Source: JAFCUW01 sp049898325 (GTDB lineage: Bacteria; Pseudomonadota; Gammaproteobacteria; Burkholderiales; Burkholderiaceae_D). From it: 64,000 bases of DNA. Under the pieces are notes generated by a model. That model worked only from the letters and a program-made list of their open reading frames with translations, searched no databases and was not told the origin of the DNA. The stretch is from the NCBI RefSeq assembly GCF_049898325.1, contig NZ_JAFCXL010000012.1, positions 1-64,000 of the forward strand, given 5' to 3'. A program made the position numbers and the translations under genes. Below are positions 31,999 through 40,722 of the stretch, one piece after another. Position 1 is the stretch's first letter. Every line of letters starts with the position of its first letter.

Positions 31999-32442
31999 AT
32001 GCAGTTTTATCAGCCCGAACAAGCCGTCTCCGGCCCCGCCTACGCGGGCCCCTTTAAAATCGTCTCAACCGCCATCGTGATCGTCCTGCTCGGCTACGGC
32101 GGCGCCATCGCCCTGCGCTTCCCCCTGCTCACCTATGGCTTTGGCGTGAAGGTGGTGCTGGTGGGCGCCACCTCGCTGCTGCTGGCGAGCTGGTACTGGT
32201 TCCTGAAAGGGCGCACCACCATCGACGCCGACGGCGTGCGCCAGAGCGCCATGATCGACAAGCGCGTGCGCTGGGACGAGGTGAGGAGCGCCAAGATGCT
32301 GGGCATTCCCTACCTGGGCTGGCTGTTCCCGCCCCGCATGGTGGTCAGGACCGGCAACTCCTTCACCACCTTCAACGGCGGCTCGCAAGCCCTGCTGATC
32401 GAGTTTGCCCGGATATCGCTGGCCTACCAGATGAAAAAATGA
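31999..32442 (+). CDS. Membrane protein with possible PH-like domain
   Basis: This 147-residue protein has two hydrophobic helices (IVSTAIVIVLLGYGGAIAL and VVLVGATSLLLASWYWFL) and a C-terminal soluble part with short strands (RTTIDADGVRQSAMIDKRVRWDEVRSAKML) as in bacterial PH-like membrane proteins. The assignment is tentative. Its TGA overlaps the ATG of the hydrolase gene (32439-32442). Confidence 0.65.
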   Translation: MQFYQPEQAVSGPAYAGPFKIVSTAIVIVLLGYGGAIALRFPLLTYGFGVKVVLVGATSLLLASWYWFLKGRTTIDADGVRQSAMIDKRVRWDEVRSAKMLGIPYLGWLFPPRMVVRTGNSFTTFNGGSQALLIEFARISLAYQMKK

Positions 32443-33356
32443 GCGCGCTCGCGCTGCCGCCGGGCATGCGGGTGCTGGAGCGGGGCTGGCTGTCGGCCAA
32501 TAACATCGTGTTCATCGGCGCCGAGCGCACCGCCATGGTCGACAGCGGCTACGTGAGCCACGCGGCGCAGACGCTGGCGCTGGTCGAGCATGCGCTGGAC
32601 GGCCGCCCGCTCGATCTGCTGCTCAACACCCACCTGCACTCGGACCACTGCGGCGGCAACGCCGCCCTGCAGGCGCGCTACGGCTGCGCCACCGTCATTC
32701 CCGTGGGCGAAGCGGCGGCGGTGGCGGCCTGGGACGAAGCGCAGCTAAGCTACCGCGCCACCGGCCAGCAGTGCCCCCGCTTCTCGTTTAGCGCCACCAT
32801 CGCGCCGGGCGACACGCTGGTGCTGGGCGACCTGCACTGGCAGGCGCTGGGCGCGCCCGGCCACGACCCCCGCTCGCTGCTGTTCTATTGTGCCCGCCAC
32901 GCCATCGTGCTGTCGGCCGACGCCCTGTGGGAAAACGGCTTCGGCGTCATCTTCCCCGAACTCGACGGGCAATCCGGCTTCGATGAGGCGGCCGCCACCC
33001 TCGAGATGATTGCGCAGCTCGACGTGCGCCTCGTCATTCCCGGCCACGGCGCGCCGTTTACCGATGTCGCCGGCGCCTTGCAGCGGGCCCGCTCGCGCCT
33101 CGATTACCTGCGCGCCGACCCGCGCCGCAATGCCGACAACGCCGTCCGGGTCCTGCTCAAATTCCTGCTGCTCGAACGGGGACAGCTGGCGATGGCCGAG
33201 GTGGTGGCGCTGTTCGAGCAGGTCCCCGTGATGGTGGCAGCGCGCATCGGCTTTCTGGGCGGCGACGCCGACGGGGCGGCCCGGCACACCGCCGCCGCGC
33301 TGGTGCGGGCCGGCGCCGCCCGCCTCGACGGGGCGGTGCTGTGCAACCTGGGCTGA
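32439..33356 (+). CDS. MBL-fold metallohydrolase
   Basis: This 305-residue metallo-beta-lactamase-fold hydrolase has the metal motif THLHSDHCGG (HxHxDH) near 67-76 and a third ligand histidine in LGAPGHDPRS. The Asp in AIVLSADALWENGFG and the final His in VIPGHGAPF complete the dinuclear site. A C-terminal helical extension of about 90 residues (after AGALQRARSRLDYL) is normal for the class. The substrate is unknown. It is the last of four overlapping or nearly touching genes (31364-33356). Confidence 0.9.
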   Translation: MSALALPPGMRVLERGWLSANNIVFIGAERTAMVDSGYVSHAAQTLALVEHALDGRPLDLLLNTHLHSDHCGGNAALQARYGCATVIPVGEAAAVAAWDEAQLSYRATGQQCPRFSFSATIAPGDTLVLGDLHWQALGAPGHDPRSLLFYCARHAIVLSADALWENGFGVIFPELDGQSGFDEAAATLEMIAQLDVRLVIPGHGAPFTDVAGALQRARSRLDYLRADPRRNADNAVRVLLKFLLLERGQLAMAEVVALFEQVPVMVAARIGFLGGDADGAARHTAAALVRAGAARLDGAVLCNLG

Positions 33357-33381
33357 GCGTGGCTGGCCTTCTTTTAAATTC

Positions 33382-33397
33382 AAGCACGATCGTTCTT
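33382..33397. promoter_or_regulatory. Putative TetR-type operator before the nitronate monooxygenase gene
   Basis: AAGCACGATCGTTCTT is an almost perfect 16-bp palindrome around ACGATCGT, a core common in operators of TetR/AcrR-family repressors. A CATAAT hexamer at 33406-33411 could be the -10 element, which would place the palindrome over the -35 region. No dedicated repressor gene is adjacent. Confidence 0.4.
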
Positions 33398-33453
33398 TTT
33401 TAAGTCATAATGTGCCCAGCTGTTCCCATCCATCCTTGTCCCGAGAGTCCGTC

Positions 33454-34407
33454 ATGGCGCTGCCGACCGCATTGCAACACCTGTCCATCCCCGTCATCGC
33501 TTCGCCGATGTTTATCGCCAGCGGCCCGGCCCTGGTGGCGGCCCAGTGCAAGGCCGGCATCGTCGGCTCCTTCCCCGCCCTGAACGCGCGCCCGGCCGAA
33601 CTGCTCGACACCTGGCTGACCGACATCCAGGCCGAACTGGCCGCCTACAAGGCGGCCAACCCGGACGCCATCATCGGCCCCATCGCCGTCAATCAGATCG
33701 TCCACCAGTCGAACGACCGGCTGGCCCACGACGTCGAAGTGTGCGTGCGCCACCAGGTGCCGATCATCATTTCGTCGTTGCGCGCGCCGCCCAAGGAGAT
33801 GCTCGACGCCATCCACAGCTACGGCGGCATCGTCCTGCACGACGTCATTTCGATCCGCCACGCGCACAAGGCGCTCGAAGCGGGCGTCGACGGCCTGATC
33901 CTGGTGGCGGCCGGCGCCGGCGGCCATGCGGGGGCGCTGTCGCCGTTTGCGCTGGTGGGCGAGATCCGCAAATTCTTCAAGGGCCCGATCGCCCTGTCCG
34001 GCGCCATCGCCACCGGCGACGCCGTGCTGGCGGCGCTGGCCATGGGCGCCGACTTTGCCTACATCGGCTCGCGCTGGCTGGCGACGAAGGAATCGAACGT
34101 GTCGGACGACTACCGCGACGCCATCGTCGAGTCGGCCGCCGCCGACGTCGTCTACACCAACCTGTTTACTGGCGTGCACGGCAACTACCTGAAAAAATCC
34201 ATCATCAACGCGGGCCTCGATCCGGACGCGCTGCCGGAATCGGACAAGAGCAAGATGAGCTTCGGTTCGGGCAGCGCCAAGGCCTGGCGCGACATCTGGG
34301 GCGCCGGCCAGGGCGTGGGCATGATGGACGATGTGCCGACGGTGGCCGAAATGGTGCAGCGCCTGATCGGCGAATTTAACGCTGCCAAGGCGCGCCTGGC
34401 GATTTAA
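33454..34407 (+). CDS. Nitronate monooxygenase family flavoprotein
   Basis: This 317-residue FMN enzyme of the 2-nitropropane dioxygenase/NMO family is a TIM barrel. It has the N-terminal IPVIASPMFIASGPALVAAQCKAG block, the phosphate-binding AAGAGGHAG loop near 150-160, and GDAVLAALAMGADFAYIGSRW near 188-208. It oxidises alkyl nitronates such as propionate-3-nitronate, a detoxification role, though many relatives are untested. The ATG at 33454 begins the barrel. It is convergent with the CoA-ligase operon. Confidence 0.9.
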   Translation: MALPTALQHLSIPVIASPMFIASGPALVAAQCKAGIVGSFPALNARPAELLDTWLTDIQAELAAYKAANPDAIIGPIAVNQIVHQSNDRLAHDVEVCVRHQVPIIISSLRAPPKEMLDAIHSYGGIVLHDVISIRHAHKALEAGVDGLILVAAGAGGHAGALSPFALVGEIRKFFKGPIALSGAIATGDAVLAALAMGADFAYIGSRWLATKESNVSDDYRDAIVESAAADVVYTNLFTGVHGNYLKKSIINAGLDPDALPESDKSKMSFGSGSAKAWRDIWGAGQGVGMMDDVPTVAEMVQRLIGEFNAAKARLAI

Positions 34408-34433
34408 GCGCCGCGCCGCGCCTTCCCCATCCC

Positions 34434-35690
34434 TCAGTCGTAGTCGCGCAGGTCCTCGATCATGCGGCCGTCCTGGGCCAGGCTGCCCGGCGCCGCGTAG
34501 TGCACTTCGCCGCGCAGCTTCGTCACATCGCGCACCGAGGCGACGATGGCCGCCGTCAGCGCCGGATCGGGCGGCGCTGCCATTTCGCAGTGCAGCGTCA
34601 TCACGTCGTTCGCCATCCGTCCCGTCACCACCAGGCGCGCTTTTAAGATTGCCGGATGGCGCCGGATGATGTCGCTCACTTGCGCCGGGTGGACGAACAT
34701 GGCCCGCACCTTGGTGGTCTGGTCGGCCCGCCCCAGCCAGCCGCGGATGCGCGCATTGGTGCGCCCGCACGGCGATGGCGCCGCGTCGACCAGCATGGCC
34801 GACAGGTCGCCGGTGGCAAAGCGCACCAGCGGATAGTCCATGTTCAATAGCGTCACCACCACTTCGCCGATGTCGCCCGGCGCCACCGGCTCGCCCGTGC
34901 CGGGACGGACGATTTCAACGATGACGTCCTCGTCAAGCACCATGCCGGGATTGACGACGCCGTCGGTGGCCGTTTCGTAGGCCACGCTGCCCATGTCGGC
35001 CGAGGCGTAGGTGTGCAGCACCAGCGGCACGCCGTTGTCGTGGAACCAGTGGCGCAGCGATTCGGGCAGCGCCTCGGCGCCCAGCAGGGCCTGCTTGATG
35101 CTGCTGATGTCGGCGTTCATGTCGCGCGCCTTTTCGATGATGATGCGCAAGAACGACGGCGTGCCGACGTAGGTGTCGGGGCGCAGGTCGACCATCGCCT
35201 GCACCTGCATTTCCGTCTGGCCGGCGCCGGCCGGAATGACGCTGCAGCCGATCCGCAAGGCGCCCCCTTCGACCATGAAGGCGGCCGGCGTGAAGTGGTA
35301 CGAAAAGCAGTTCTGCAGCAGGCCGCCGGCGCGCACTCCGGCCGCAAACATGGGGCGGGCGAAGCGCCACCAGTCGGCGCCGTGCCCTTCCGGATCGTAG
35401 ATGGGCCCGGGCGAGACGTAGATATGGCGCAGTGCCCGCGCCGGCGTGGCCGCCAGGCCGCCGAACGGCAGCGCGGCCCGCTGCAGCTCGCGCAGCTGCG
35501 ATTTGCGCGTCACCGGCAGTGTCGCCAGCGCCGCCCGGCTGTCGATGCGGGCCGGATCGACGCCGTCGAGGATGCGCGCCCAGCCGGGCGCCTGCAGGGC
35601 GCGCGCCACCAGCAGCGGCAGGCGCGCCATCAGCGCTTGCTCGCGCTCGAGCGGGGCGCGCGTTTCCAGGCTGTCGAGGGTCATGCTCAT
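34434..35690 (-). CDS. Phenylacetate-CoA ligase-like AMP-forming enzyme
   Basis: This 418-residue protein belongs to the PaaK-like branch of the ANL superfamily, which activates carboxylic acids to acyl-CoA through an acyl-adenylate. LPVTRKSQLRELQ near 58-70 and YVSPGPIYDP near 90-99 occupy the P-loop position. VGTPSFLRIIIEKA, LLGAEALPESLR, YASADMG and the hinge region VRFATGDLSAM...IRGWLGRADQTTKVRAMFV follow, all as in PaaK. The P-loop is poorer in Ser/Thr/Gly than classical PaaK. It is the last gene of the seven-gene transporter operon and may activate the imported acid. Confidence 0.82.
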   Translation of the reverse strand: MSMTLDSLETRAPLEREQALMARLPLLVARALQAPGWARILDGVDPARIDSRAALATLPVTRKSQLRELQRAALPFGGLAATPARALRHIYVSPGPIYDPEGHGADWWRFARPMFAAGVRAGGLLQNCFSYHFTPAAFMVEGGALRIGCSVIPAGAGQTEMQVQAMVDLRPDTYVGTPSFLRIIIEKARDMNADISSIKQALLGAEALPESLRHWFHDNGVPLVLHTYASADMGSVAYETATDGVVNPGMVLDEDVIVEIVRPGTGEPVAPGDIGEVVVTLLNMDYPLVRFATGDLSAMLVDAAPSPCGRTNARIRGWLGRADQTTKVRAMFVHPAQVSDIIRRHPAILKARLVVTGRMANDVMTLHCEMAAPPDPALTAAIVASVRDVTKLRGEVHYAAPGSLAQDGRMIEDLRDYD

Positions 35691-35738
35691 GCGGTGTCTC
35701 CGGTATCGCGTTGCGGGGGGATGGTGGGGTGGACCGGT

Positions 35739-36554
35739 TCAGGCCAGCCAGCGCTTGCGGCGGCGATAAAATTTCATGTCCCTGAAACTCTTGCGGCCGG
35801 CCCCGGAAACGCCCAGATAAAACTCCTTGACGTCCTCGTTGGCGGCCAGCTCGGCGGCCGCGCCTTCCAGCACCACCCGGCCGTTCTCGAGGATGTAGCC
35901 GAAGTCGGCGTAGCGCAGGGCCACCGTGGTGTTCTGCTCGGCCAGCAGGAACGACACCCCTTCGCGGGTGTTCAGGTCGCGCACGATGTCGAAGATCTCT
36001 TCGACGATCTGCGGGGCGATCCCCATCGACGGTTCGTCCAGCAGGATCATCGACGGCTTGGCCATCAGCGCACGGCCGATCGCGCACATCTGCTGCTCGC
36101 CGCCCGAGGTGTAGCCGGCCAGGCTCGACCGGCGCTCCTTTAAACGGGGAAAATAGGCGTACACCGCTTCGAGCGAGGCCTTCTGCGCGGCGCGCGAATC
36201 ACTGCGCGTGTAGGCGCCCGTGAGCAGGTTTTCTTCGATGCTCAGGTGGCCGAAACAGTGGCGCCCTTCCATCACCTGCGACAGCCCCCGCTTGACCAGG
36301 GCGCTGGGCGTGAGCTGGTCGATGCGCTCGCCGTTAAAGCGCACCTCTCCCTTGGTGACGTCGCCCCGTTCACCGCGCAGCAGCGTCGAAATGGTCTTCA
36401 GGGTGGTCGACTTGCCGGCGCCGTTGGCGCCCAGCAGGGCGACGATTTTCCCCTTCGGCACCTGCAGCGACACCCCCTTCAAGACCAGGATGACGTGGTC
36501 GTAGATGACCTCGATGTTGTTGACCGAAAGGTAGGGCTGGCTGTCGATTGTCAT
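35739..36554 (-). CDS. ABC transporter ATP-binding protein, LivF type
   Basis: This 271-residue ATPase of a hydrophobic/branched-chain amino-acid-type (HAAT) transporter has Walker A GANGAGKST near 41-49, the ABC signature YTSGGEQQMCAIGRAL, Walker B MILLDEPSMG and the H-loop replaced by LLAEQNT as in LivF. A C-terminal extension of about 25 basic residues (SGAGRKSFRDMKFYRRRKRW) goes beyond standard LivF. It lies between the binding-protein and PaaK-like genes. Confidence 0.93.
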   Translation of the reverse strand: MTIDSQPYLSVNNIEVIYDHVILVLKGVSLQVPKGKIVALLGANGAGKSTTLKTISTLLRGERGDVTKGEVRFNGERIDQLTPSALVKRGLSQVMEGRHCFGHLSIEENLLTGAYTRSDSRAAQKASLEAVYAYFPRLKERRSSLAGYTSGGEQQMCAIGRALMAKPSMILLDEPSMGIAPQIVEEIFDIVRDLNTREGVSFLLAEQNTTVALRYADFGYILENGRVVLEGAAAELAANEDVKEFYLGVSGAGRKSFRDMKFYRRRKRWLA

Positions 36555-36576
36555 GGGAGTCGGTGCGTGGTGGTCG

Positions 36577-37893
36577 TCAGTTCAGGCAGGCCGGGGTGAT
36601 CTTCTTCTCGGCCGCATAGGCCAGCGAAGATTCCTCGACCAGGCGCCGGGTCAGTGCGCGGTCGCCCACCACCCAGTTCGGGGTGATCGCTTTCCACGCC
36701 TTGCCGTCCCACTGCTGCACCTTGACGGCGCCCGAGCCTTCGTGGTCCTCGCAGCTCGTTTTCACGGTGGGGAACATGCCGAAGGCGCCCAGCGCTTTCT
36801 GGCGCGCTTCGTCGATGTTCAGGTGCTCGAGGCCCCAGCGCACCTGCTCACCCGTCATCACCTTGCCCTTGCCGTATTTTTCCTGCGCCGTGCGGATTGC
36901 TTCCGTCCACAGGATGCCCATCGTCATGCCGCGCATGTGGTAGACGGAGCCGATGCGGCTTTGTTCGCCCAGGTTGCCCTTGCCGGTGGCGTAGATTTTC
37001 TTGCGCAGCTCGTCGATGACGGGGTAGTTGCCCGGCGTGTTGAAGGTCATCGAGGTATAGCCCTTGGCCGCGTCGCCCGACGGCACCGTGTCTTCTTCCG
37101 AACCGGCCCACCACACGCCCAGCATTTTCTCGCGCGGGAAGCCATTGCGCTGGGCCGTCTTGATGGCCACCGAATTCATCACGCCCCAGCCCCACAAGAT
37201 GACGTAGTCGGGCTTGGCCTGGCGGATCTGCAGCCACTGCGACTGCTGCTCGCTGCCCGGCGGCGCCACCGCCACCTTGATCAGTTCAAAGCCGTGCTGC
37301 TTCGACAGCGCGTCGAGCACCGGCATGGGCTCCTTGCCGAACGGCGAATCGTGGTACAGGTAGGCGATTTTCTTGCCACTCAACTTGGCGTAGCCGCCTT
37401 CCTTGTCGCCCAGGTACTTGATCATCGCCGCCGCCTGGTCCCAGTAGCTGGTAATGAGCGGGAACACATACGGGAACACCTTGCCGTTGGCGGCGTCGGA
37501 GCGGCCGTAGCCGAGCATGGTCATGGGGATCTTGTCGGTGGCGACGCGGTCGAGGATGCCGTAGGCGATGCCGGTGGAGAGGGGATCGACCAGGGTGGCG
37601 CCGCCGTTCTTGGTCTTCAAACGCTCGTAGCACTCGATCCCGCGCGAGGGGTTGTATTCGGTCTCGCACTCTTCCCACGCGATCTTGACGCCGTTGATGC
37701 CGCCGTTGGCGTTGACCAGGTTGAAATAATCGATGGCGCCGCCGTAGAAGCCGGAGCCGCCGGCGGCATAACTGCCGACCCGGTACGAGGGCAGGGCCAC
37801 GAACTGGTCGGCCGCCAGCACGCCGTTGCAGACGCCCGCCAGGGCCGCGCACAGCATCCATTGTTTGATCGTGTTCAGTTTGATTGTCTTCAT
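36577..37893 (-). CDS. ABC transporter substrate-binding protein, LivK type
   Basis: This 438-residue periplasmic binding protein of the type 1 fold has a signal peptide MKTIKLNTIKQWMLCAALAG...VLA with cleavage near residue 28. Conserved sections are YRVGSYAAGGSGFYGGAIDYFNLVNANGGING and KIAYLYHDSPFGKEPMPVLDAL. It is longer than classical LivK (about 370) and ends in a CxN-like tail. The ATG at 37893 follows a GAGGAGA ribosome site. The ligand is unknown; the partner ligases suggest a carboxylic acid. Confidence 0.92.
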   Translation of the reverse strand: MKTIKLNTIKQWMLCAALAGVCNGVLAADQFVALPSYRVGSYAAGGSGFYGGAIDYFNLVNANGGINGVKIAWEECETEYNPSRGIECYERLKTKNGGATLVDPLSTGIAYGILDRVATDKIPMTMLGYGRSDAANGKVFPYVFPLITSYWDQAAAMIKYLGDKEGGYAKLSGKKIAYLYHDSPFGKEPMPVLDALSKQHGFELIKVAVAPPGSEQQSQWLQIRQAKPDYVILWGWGVMNSVAIKTAQRNGFPREKMLGVWWAGSEEDTVPSGDAAKGYTSMTFNTPGNYPVIDELRKKIYATGKGNLGEQSRIGSVYHMRGMTMGILWTEAIRTAQEKYGKGKVMTGEQVRWGLEHLNIDEARQKALGAFGMFPTVKTSCEDHEGSGAVKVQQWDGKAWKAITPNWVVGDRALTRRLVEESSLAYAAEKKITPACLN

Positions 37894-37943
37894 TGTCGTC
37901 TCCTCAAAGTTACTGCACTGGTGCTGCTGCCACGGACGCTTCC

Positions 37944-39002
37944 TCAATGGGGAAACGGCCACAGGCGCAACTTCTCTTTGCCCACTTGCCACAAGCGCGC
38001 CAGACCATGCGGCTCCACGATCAGGAAAAAAATGATCAACGCGCCAAACACCATCAACTCCAGGTTCGATGCAAAGCTGGTGGGCAGACCCAGCGCGTGC
38101 CCGACAATATTGAGCATCACCGGCAGCAGCACGATGAAGGCGGCGCCCAGGAAGGAGCCCAGCACGGAGCCGACGCCGCCGATGATGATCATGAACAGGA
38201 TGCGGAACGACAGGTCCAGGTTGTACGCTTCCGGCTCCACCGTGCCCAGGTAGGCGAACGCATACAGGGCGCCCGCCACGCCGCAATAAAACGAGCTGAC
38301 GGCGAACGCGAGCAGCTTGGTGCGCAGGGGCCGAAAGCCGATCACTTCGGCCGCCACGTCCATGTCGCGCACGGCCATCCACGAGCGGCCCACGTTCGAG
38401 CGGATCATGTTCTTGGCCAGCAGCGCCAGCGTGCCGACGATGACCAGCACCAGCAGGTATTTGCTGTGCGGGCTGTCGAACTGGTAGCCGAGGATCTGCA
38501 TTTTCTGTACCGTCACCACGCCCGAGGCGCTGTAGTTGGTCAGATACGGGATCTTGGTCAGGCACCAGACGACGAAGAACTGGGTGGCCAGGGTCGACGC
38601 CGCCAGATAAAAACCCCGCACCCGCAGCGACGGCAGGCCGAACACGATGCCCACCAGCGCCGCGCACAGGCCGCCCAGGATGAACGCCAGCAGCAGCGGC
38701 ATGGCCGGCACGCGGGCGACGAAGTTGAAGGCGGCGTAGGCGCCCACGGCCATGAAGGCGGCGCTGCCCAGCGAGAGCTGGCCGCAGTAGCCGGTCAGGA
38801 TATTCAGGCCCAGCGCGGCCAGCGCGAAAATCAGGAAGGGAATGAGCAGCGCCGACAGCAGATACGGGCTGGCCAGCAGCGGCACCAGCACCAGCGCCAC
38901 CACCAGCAGGGCTGCCATCGCGTAGCGGTCCTGGCGGATGGGGAAAATCTGGTTGTCGGACTGGTAGCTGGTCTTGAACTGTCCGGCTTCACGGTAGAGC
39001 AT
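37944..39002 (-). CDS. ABC transporter permease, LivM type
   Basis: This 352-residue inner-membrane permease has about nine hydrophobic helices. The family motif GYCGQLSLGSAAFMAVGAYAA (residues 69-89) is the LivM signature. Also present are GLPSLRVRGFYLAASTLATQF and a C-terminal EPHGLARLW motif. The ATG shares one base with the stop of the LivH-type gene (TGATG at 39004-39000). Confidence 0.93.
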   Translation of the reverse strand: MLYREAGQFKTSYQSDNQIFPIRQDRYAMAALLVVALVLVPLLASPYLLSALLIPFLIFALAALGLNILTGYCGQLSLGSAAFMAVGAYAAFNFVARVPAMPLLLAFILGGLCAALVGIVFGLPSLRVRGFYLAASTLATQFFVVWCLTKIPYLTNYSASGVVTVQKMQILGYQFDSPHSKYLLVLVIVGTLALLAKNMIRSNVGRSWMAVRDMDVAAEVIGFRPLRTKLLAFAVSSFYCGVAGALYAFAYLGTVEPEAYNLDLSFRILFMIIIGGVGSVLGSFLGAAFIVLLPVMLNIVGHALGLPTSFASNLELMVFGALIIFFLIVEPHGLARLWQVGKEKLRLWPFPH

Positions 39003-39898
39003 CAAATCCTCCGGATGATTTTTTCGCCGAACAGGCCTTCCGGCCGCACCAGCAGGAACAGCAGCGCCAGCACGTACGGGAACCAGCCCTCGATGCCGCC
39101 GCCGACCAGGGGACCGAGGTAGACTTCGGCCAGTTTTTCCGAGGCGCCGATGATCAGGCCACCGACGATCGCTCCCGGCACCGACGTGAAGCCGCCCAGG
39201 ATCAGCACCGGCAAGGCTTTCAGGGCGATGAAGGTGAGGGCGAACTGCACGCCGTTGCGGGCGCCCCACAACAGGCCCGCCACCAGCGCCACCAGCCCCG
39301 CCACCGACCAGACGATGGCCCAGATGCGCTGCAGCGGAATGCCGACGGCCAGCGCGGCCTGGTGATCGTCGGCGACGGCGCGCAGGGCGCGGCCCACCTT
39401 GGTCTTCGAGAACAGCAACGCCAGCGCCGTCACCAGCAGCGCGCAGATGGCGGCGGCGCTGACGTCGAACTGCGAGACGATGATGTTGAAGCGCTCCATC
39501 AGGTAAGCGATCGGCACGTCTTCGATGGGCAGCTCGAGCTTGTGCACCTGCGAGCCCCACAGCAGCTGGGCCAGGCCCTCGATGAAGAACGCCAGCCCGA
39601 TGGTGGCCATGAACAGGGTGATTTCCGGCTGGTTCACCAGCGGGCGCAGCACCACTTTTTCGATGGCCAGGCCCAGCGCGACCATGGCGACGGCGGTGAG
39701 GGCGATGGCCAGCCACATGGGCAGGCCCCATTGATCGACCATGCCGACGCAGGTGAGGGCGGCGAAAAACACCATCGCGCCCTGGGCAAAGTTGAACACC
39801 CCCGAGGCTTTATAGATCAGCACGAAGCCGATCGCCACCAGCGCGTACATGATGCCCGACAGCAGACCGCCGATGAGCACTTCGAAGAAAAAGTTCAT
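39002..39898 (-). CDS. ABC transporter permease, LivH type
   Basis: This 298-residue permease starts with a typical LivH N terminus (LIGGLLSGIMYALVAIGFVLIYKASGVFNFAQGAMV) and contains RALRAVADDHQAALAVGI, the EAA-like coupling loop, and a C-terminal RPEGLFGEKIIRRI. It pairs with the LivM-type subunit. Its start overlaps the stop of the LivG gene by four bases (ATGA, 39895-39898). Confidence 0.93.
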   Translation of the reverse strand: MNFFFEVLIGGLLSGIMYALVAIGFVLIYKASGVFNFAQGAMVFFAALTCVGMVDQWGLPMWLAIALTAVAMVALGLAIEKVVLRPLVNQPEITLFMATIGLAFFIEGLAQLLWGSQVHKLELPIEDVPIAYLMERFNIIVSQFDVSAAAICALLVTALALLFSKTKVGRALRAVADDHQAALAVGIPLQRIWAIVWSVAGLVALVAGLLWGARNGVQFALTFIALKALPVLILGGFTSVPGAIVGGLIIGASEKLAEVYLGPLVGGGIEGWFPYVLALLFLLVRPEGLFGEKIIRRI

Positions 39899-40722
39899 GG
39901 CGCGTCTTCCCCTTGCGGTGCGCCCAGGTAGGCGCGGATCACGTCGGCGTCGGTGCGCACGGCGTCGGGCGTGCCGTCGGCGATCTTGCGACCGTAGTCG
40001 AGCACCACCACGCGGTCCGAGATATCCATCACCACCCCCATGTCGTGCTCAATGAGGACGATGGTGGTGCCCAGCTGGTCGTTGACGTCGAGGATGAAGC
40101 GGCACATGTCCTGCTTTTCTTCCACGTTCATGCCCGCCATCGGTTCGTCGAGCAGCAGGATGTCCGGTTCGGCCGCCAGCGCCCGGCCCAGCTCCACCCG
40201 CTTTTGCAGGCCGTAGGGCAGGCGCCCCACGGGCGTCTTGCGGATCGCCTGGATTTCCAGGAAATCGATGATCGCCTCGGCCTTTTCGCGGTGGGCGATT
40301 TCTTCCCTTCTCGCCGGCCCCAGGTACAGGGCCTGCAGCAGAAAATTCGAGCGCATTTTCAGATTGCGCCCCGTCATGATGTTGTCCAGTACCGTCATGC
40401 CCTTGAACAGGGCGATGTTCTGGAACGTGCGGGCGATGCCCGCCTTGGCGGCGGCGTGGCAGTCCATGTTGCGGCGCGCCTGGCCGCGCAGGGTGATGCT
40501 GCCCTGCTGCGGGCGGTAGACGCCGTTGATCACGTTGAGCATCGACGACTTGCCGGCGCCGTTGGGGCCGATGATGGCGCGGATTTCGTGCTGGCGCACG
40601 TCGAAGGAAATGTCGGTGAGGGCCTTGACGCCGCCGAAGGCGAGCGAGATGTGGGCCAGGTCGAGAATGACGGGACCGATGGCGCGCGCGCCGCCGTCGA
40701 TGTTGGGCTGGTGCATGTCCAT
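39895..40722 (-). CDS. ABC transporter ATP-binding protein, LivG type
   Basis: This 275-residue ATPase has Walker A GPNGAGKSS near 53-61, the signature LPYGLQKRVELGRALA (the LivG-type variant of LSGGQ), Walker B ILLLDEPMAGMN and the H-loop VLIEHDMGVVM. I placed the start at 40722, where TGATG links it to the stop of the upstream fatty-acid-CoA ligase gene; an ATG at 40716 is also possible. Confidence 0.93.
   Translation of the reverse strand: MDMHQPNIDGGARAIGPVILDLAHISLAFGGVKALTDISFDVRQHEIRAIIGPNGAGKSSMLNVINGVYRPQQGSITLRGQARRNMDCHAAAKAGIARTFQNIALFKGMTVLDNIMTGRNLKMRSNFLLQALYLGPARREEIAHREKAEAIIDFLEIQAIRKTPVGRLPYGLQKRVELGRALAAEPDILLLDEPMAGMNVEEKQDMCRFILDVNDQLGTTIVLIEHDMGVVMDISDRVVVLDYGRKIADGTPDAVRTDADVIRAYLGAPQGEDAP

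Noticed and set aside
36553..38253. A 566-codon plus-strand open frame
   Set aside because: Shadow of the binding-protein and LivM genes on the other strand.
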